Source: Sphingomonadales bacterium
Lineage (GTDB): Bacteria > Pseudomonadota > Alphaproteobacteria > Sphingomonadales > Sphingomonadaceae
Length of the DNA stretch: 64,000 nucleotides
Assembly (NCBI GenBank): GCA_004173185.1
Contig: SEFZ01000012.1
Location: 62,001-126,000, forward strand
Reading direction: 5' to 3'
The notes under the pieces are model-generated. The model ran no database searches, was not told where the DNA came from, and saw only the letters and a list, made by a program, of their open reading frames with translations. The number at the start of each line of letters is the position of its first letter. The stretch's first letter is position 1. The translations under genes were made by a program, and so were the position numbers. Shown piece after piece: positions 60,740 through 64,000 of this stretch.

Positions 60740-63700
60740 TTAACCGTCGCCATCCGAGGCGATGTCCATCTCCTCGTCCTCGTCTTCGTCGGCGTAGCCC
60801 TCTTGTTCCTCGGCGAGCTTGGTAAGCCTCTTGCCGTTCCAGGACCAGGCTTGATGCAGGTCGTTGGAAGCCACCAAATCGGATGTGACCGAAGCGTGCC
60901 TGTTCTCGAACACGAGCCATACGATCCGGGATTTCGTCGCGATGAGATAGGCGAGCAATTTCGCCTTGTCGAAGACCAAGGCGACATCGTCGCCGTGGCC
61001 GATCTGTGCGGCGATCACCTCGCCGGATGCATCGATCCAGCTACGCGCGCCGTCCCATTTTGCCATATTATGGATGACGAGGTCCGAAGCTGGTACCCAG
61101 AGCGAATGCGTCGGCGTTTCGGGATCGTCGAAATTACTGACGATCACCGATGCAGGAATGCCGAACTCGGGATCGAGCGACCATTGGCTGGAATGGGCGC
61201 GCAGGGCGGCACCTTCCGGTAGTTCGCCCTGATACAGATCGCGCAGTTCGGGAATGTCCGAACGGGGGATGGACGAGGCGAAGGACTTCTTCAGCGCGTT
61301 CATCTCGCTGTCGGGAACCAGCATCGCCGCCACGCGCCGGGGTGCGAGCAGATAGCGCCCGCTCGCCTCGTCGTCATATCGCCAGCTCTGATATCCGGCC
61401 AGCAGCAGCCACTTCTCGCCAACCAGTTCGATGTCCCGGCTGGTGAACAGTTCGGCAGCCCAAGCCTTCGGCTCGCGTGCCTCGGGGCGGGTGGACGGGG
61501 CGGTGAAGAAATCCCAGACGCTTACGCCAGGGAGCGGCTCCGCCAGGTTATCCGACAAGTCCGTCGGATCGAGCGTGCGAAGCGCGACGGCCTGCAAGTC
61601 GGTTGGGTTTCGAGGCGATCCCCAAGTGGGCGGTTCATGGGGAAGGTGATCGTGGAGGCGACCCAGCAGCCGCGCCAGGAATATCCACTGATGCTTCTTG
61701 CTGACGCGCCGATGGCGGTTGGGCACGCCGCGTTCCTGGCCATGTTCCTCGCTGAGCTTCCAGTCATAGGCGAGCGCGAATTTGCTCGGACCATCATAGC
61801 CAAGCGCCAGGATTTGCTCGACAATCCACTGGTTGACGCGCGCCAGCGTCAATCCGGCGGTGGCAAGGCCGAAATCCCTGGCGGCCGGCTCGACGACGTA
61901 GCGCGCGAAGTCGGGTTGCCACTGTTTCCCCAGTTCCAGGTTCTTCGGCAGGTCGGGATGCGCGGCTTCCAACGCCGCCCAATCCGGAAACATGAAGTGA
62001 AGCGGCCACGCGCTCGCATAGGGTGGCTGCACCGCTGCTGGAGCCGGTGTGCTTGCCATGGTGCCTGCCGCAATGCCCTCTTCGACGATGAGCCGCCCCA
62101 GATCTCGGAGTAGCACATTCTCGGGCGGCATCCCCGAAGCGAAGAAATTGTCGAAGACCATGTCGGCGATCTCGCCCCAATAGGCCGGATCCCGCTTCAA
62201 CAGACCCGTGCCATACGCCGAATTCAGCACGCGCTCGCGAATGAAATCATCGTCGTATCGGATGAAGCAGTCGAGCAGCTCGCCCGATATCGGCTGTGCG
62301 ACCAGGAGGCGCGTCAGTGCCTGGGACGCCTCATCGCGAATGAGCAGGTCGGCACTGCCGGTGAACCAGGCCAGGGCAATGCCGAGAAGAGCGGCCGATT
62401 CCGTCGACAAGTGCGAAAGGTCCTGATCCCGCGCGATACTGACGAGTTGGTGGCCCGAACCCCCTTGCTCCCAGGCCTGCTTCAGCGCCGAGGCCCAGAG
62501 GGCGTCCCGGTCGAGTTGCTGATAGCTCCGGAGCCGCGAGTCCAGCCACTCTGCATTCACCGGATGCCTGGGCACCGCCGCCACCGCGAGAACCTTGTCG
62601 AGAACGTCGATGAGATCGACGAACCTTCCGTGGTGCAGCACCCAGGCCGTGCTGGTGAAACTGGCGAGATCCCGCCAGGCCAGAACGCCTAGTGCCAGCA
62701 TCGTCACTTCCAGGTCGGTCGCAGTTCCCCTCAGCAGGTCGGCGATCTCGATGCCGTGCAGTTCGGGCAGGAGGATCGAATAGGCCTGGATGAGGCCGGC
62801 ATTCTCGGATACGGCGTCCGGCGTCGCCACGAGCGCCGCCAAGTCTCCCGAAAGGAACCGTGCGCTGACGGTCGCCTTGTCCTGGTCGGCGATGCTCGCT
62901 TGCGCGATCAGCACATCGCCCAGGCGCTCGAAGGCGAACCGGAGGAAAGGGCTGCCACTGTCGGACGCGACCGAGACCAGGTCGGCCTCTTCCATCGCTC
63001 TGAGCAAGGATTTCGATGCGCCCTGCGCTGGCCGAACGCCAGCCAGGATCGTCCGGGCATCGGCCAGCGGCAACAGGCGCACGCCTTTCTGTCCCATCGC
63101 TTTGGCAAGGGCCAGAGCGCCGTCTTGCACCGGATTCTCGATGCGGACGTCGAAGTCGAGCAGTTCGGCTGCCTTCCTGTTCGCGCCGTCGAGGATCGCC
63201 GAGATCAGCTTGGTAAGGCTGATCTGGCCGCCTGAAATGCGATCCCATTTCATGTTCACCGCCGCCCGGCAGACCAGATGCAGGAACAGCGGATTGGCGA
63301 ATTCGGGTTGCGCGACCACTTCGGCGGGCGGGCCAACCTTGTAGAATGCCGCAAAGGCGTATGCGGCGTCATATTCGCGGCCGGCAAAGCCCGCATGCGT
63401 GAAGCTGGGCAGGTCGTCGGCTGCGGCCCCGAGTGCGTCCTCGATGAAGATGTCCCGGCAGGTGAGGAGCAGCTTGATCGGCTGCCCTGCGACATCGGCC
63501 TTGAGTTGGGGAAGCCAGGATCGCCATTGCTGGCGATCAGGGGTCTCATTGATCGCATCGACGCAGATCAGGAACGGCGCATCGGTGCCTTCGGCGAACG
63601 CGGCCAACACGCCGAGAATCTCGGACTTGCTCGCCGTCGGGCCGATGCCCAGTTTGCTCGCCACCACGCTCCACAGGTTCTGGCCGTGCGTAATTTCCTG

Positions 63701-64000
63701 CCCGAGTATGGCCAAAGCGCCGCGCCCTGCAGCAACCCGTTCCTTGGTGGCATCGATCGTGGTGTGGGTCTTGCCGATGCCGGCGGGCCCCCGCATGAGC
63801 AGGGTGTCCGCTCCGGCTGCGATCGCAGCCGGGCTCTCGGCAAATGCGAGGATGTCGTGCAGGAGCGTGCATGCCTCGCGGGCGTGATCGAGATCCGCGG
63901 CGGGGAATGCAGCCTGATAGGCGGACTGATATTGCCGCCAGCGGATGTTGTCGTTCTGAGCGCCGTGCATTTTGTCGAATGCGCTTTTGACCGCGGCTTC
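60740..64000 (-). CDS. STAND ATPase, Avs-like; 5' end beyond window
   Basis: The frame is open to the window edge, so the N-terminus, possibly with an effector domain, lies outside. In the visible 1087 residues, Walker A is MRGPAGIGKTHTTID and Walker B is FLICVDAINETPDR, followed by LLLTCRD with a sensor arginine. A long helical region (about 400-700) follows. A C-terminal part carries RRVSKKHQWIFLARLLGRL, which resembles the E-R-I-G-K-K-Y-Q-W-I motif of Avs-type antiphage STAND proteins. The C-terminus is acidic (DEDEDEE). It is probably a phage sensor. It is convergent with the NdpA/membrane pair. Confidence 0.82.
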   Translation of the reverse strand, partial: EAAVKSAFDKMHGAQNDNIRWRQYQSAYQAAFPAADLDHAREACTLLHDILAFAESPAAIAAGADTLLMRGPAGIGKTHTTIDATKERVAAGRGALAILGQEITHGQNLWSVVASKLGIGPTASKSEILGVLAAFAEGTDAPFLICVDAINETPDRQQWRSWLPQLKADVAGQPIKLLLTCRDIFIEDALGAAADDLPSFTHAGFAGREYDAAYAFAAFYKVGPPAEVVAQPEFANPLFLHLVCRAAVNMKWDRISGGQISLTKLISAILDGANRKAAELLDFDVRIENPVQDGALALAKAMGQKGVRLLPLADARTILAGVRPAQGASKSLLRAMEEADLVSVASDSGSPFLRFAFERLGDVLIAQASIADQDKATVSARFLSGDLAALVATPDAVSENAGLIQAYSILLPELHGIEIADLLRGTATDLEVTMLALGVLAWRDLASFTSTAWVLHHGRFVDLIDVLDKVLAVAAVPRHPVNAEWLDSRLRSYQQLDRDALWASALKQAWEQGGSGHQLVSIARDQDLSHLSTESAALLGIALAWFTGSADLLIRDEASQALTRLLVAQPISGELLDCFIRYDDDFIRERVLNSAYGTGLLKRDPAYWGEIADMVFDNFFASGMPPENVLLRDLGRLIVEEGIAAGTMASTPAPAAVQPPYASAWPLHFMFPDWAALEAAHPDLPKNLELGKQWQPDFARYVVEPAARDFGLATAGLTLARVNQWIVEQILALGYDGPSKFALAYDWKLSEEHGQERGVPNRHRRVSKKHQWIFLARLLGRLHDHLPHEPPTWGSPRNPTDLQAVALRTLDPTDLSDNLAEPLPGVSVWDFFTAPSTRPEAREPKAWAAELFTSRDIELVGEKWLLLAGYQSWRYDDEASGRYLLAPRRVAAMLVPDSEMNALKKSFASSIPRSDIPELRDLYQGELPEGAALRAHSSQWSLDPEFGIPASVIVSNFDDPETPTHSLWVPASDLVIHNMAKWDGARSWIDASGEVIAAQIGHGDDVALVFDKAKLLAYLIATKSRIVWLVFENRHASVTSDLVASNDLHQAWSWNGKRLTKLAEEQEGYADEDEDEEMDIASDGDG

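Larger units (their letters stand above)
29747..64000. mobile_element. Genomic island at tRNA-Ser, right end outside window
   Basis: A P4-type integrase directly after a tRNA 3' end marks the left boundary. The following 34 kb holds alpA, ParB, DUF736, traD/traC/traA with an oriT, DUF6118 and many defence-like genes, and no core genes. A second copy of the tRNA 3' end was not found, so the right boundary lies beyond base 64000. No coupling protein or type IV secretion genes are visible, so from what is seen it is a mobilisable element. Confidence 0.85.

Noticed and set aside
29730..64000. Second attachment site (copy of the tRNA-Ser 3' end)
   Set aside because: No second copy was seen by eye to the right edge, so the end of the island is taken to be outside the window.
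1..64000. CRISPR array
   Set aside because: No regular repeat-spacer pattern was seen; the only regular direct repeats are the three at 31166-31278.

Overview
The window looks like a chromosomal segment of a high-GC alphaproteobacterium of the Sphingomonadales, most likely Sphingomonas or a close relative. The signs are a SciP-type CtrA inhibitor, the circularly permuted ATP-grasp/alpha-E plus transglutaminase pair, Mla-type lipid transport genes, a Ku/LigD end-joining pair, and mobile-element genes (DUF736, DUF6118, short TraC/TraD, MobQ-type TraA) of the kind common in sphingomonads. Species cannot be fixed from sequence reading alone.

Bases 1-29.6 kb are ordinary core chromosome. They hold the 3' end of purA, a minus-strand run dnaJ-like/yihY/fabI/aroC, the transglutaminase and ATP-grasp/alpha-E pair, ku-ligD, a plus-strand run pdxH/cation-efflux/PhzF/DUF4255, mnmA, sciP, two YeaQ-like membrane proteins flanking a SIMPL protein, an RND efflux pair, a DUF445 protein, a HAD phosphatase, the mlaE-mlaF-mlaD-lipoprotein operon, a periplasmic cyclophilin and tRNA-Ser(GGA). 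Many neighbours overlap by 1-8 bases. A mobile palindromic repeat sits in frame inside ligD.

From the tRNA-Ser gene to the right edge (about 34 kb) lies a genomic island. A P4-type tyrosine integrase sits just after the tRNA, and the far end of the island is not in the window. The island carries mobility and maintenance genes: an alpA excisionase-type regulator broken by a TAG codon, a ParB-like protein, a sigma-region-4 protein, DUF736, traD/traC facing away from the traA relaxase with a recognisable oriT between them, and a DUF6118 gene also broken by a TAG codon. No type IV secretion genes are visible, so the element may be mobilisable rather than self-transmissible.

The island cargo looks like a defence island. 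It has a class II Fic protein, a nucleotidyltransferase-HEPN fusion, an FAD-oxidoreductase/TIR/Mrr-like fusion overlapping a PD-(D/E)XK nuclease (39.2-42.1 kb), a GNAT with an ESCO-like zinc finger, a membrane protein + DUF4062 + nuclease-STAND ATPase cluster (43.7-49.8 kb), an unknown gene + TIGR02391 pair followed by a DUF6615 nuclease-like gene (54.7-57.5 kb), an NdpA-like + membrane protein pair of lower GC (57.9-60.2 kb), and a second STAND ATPase running off the right edge. The 39.2-42.1 kb pair is the strongest candidate for an undescribed system. All defence roles are inferred from domains and context.
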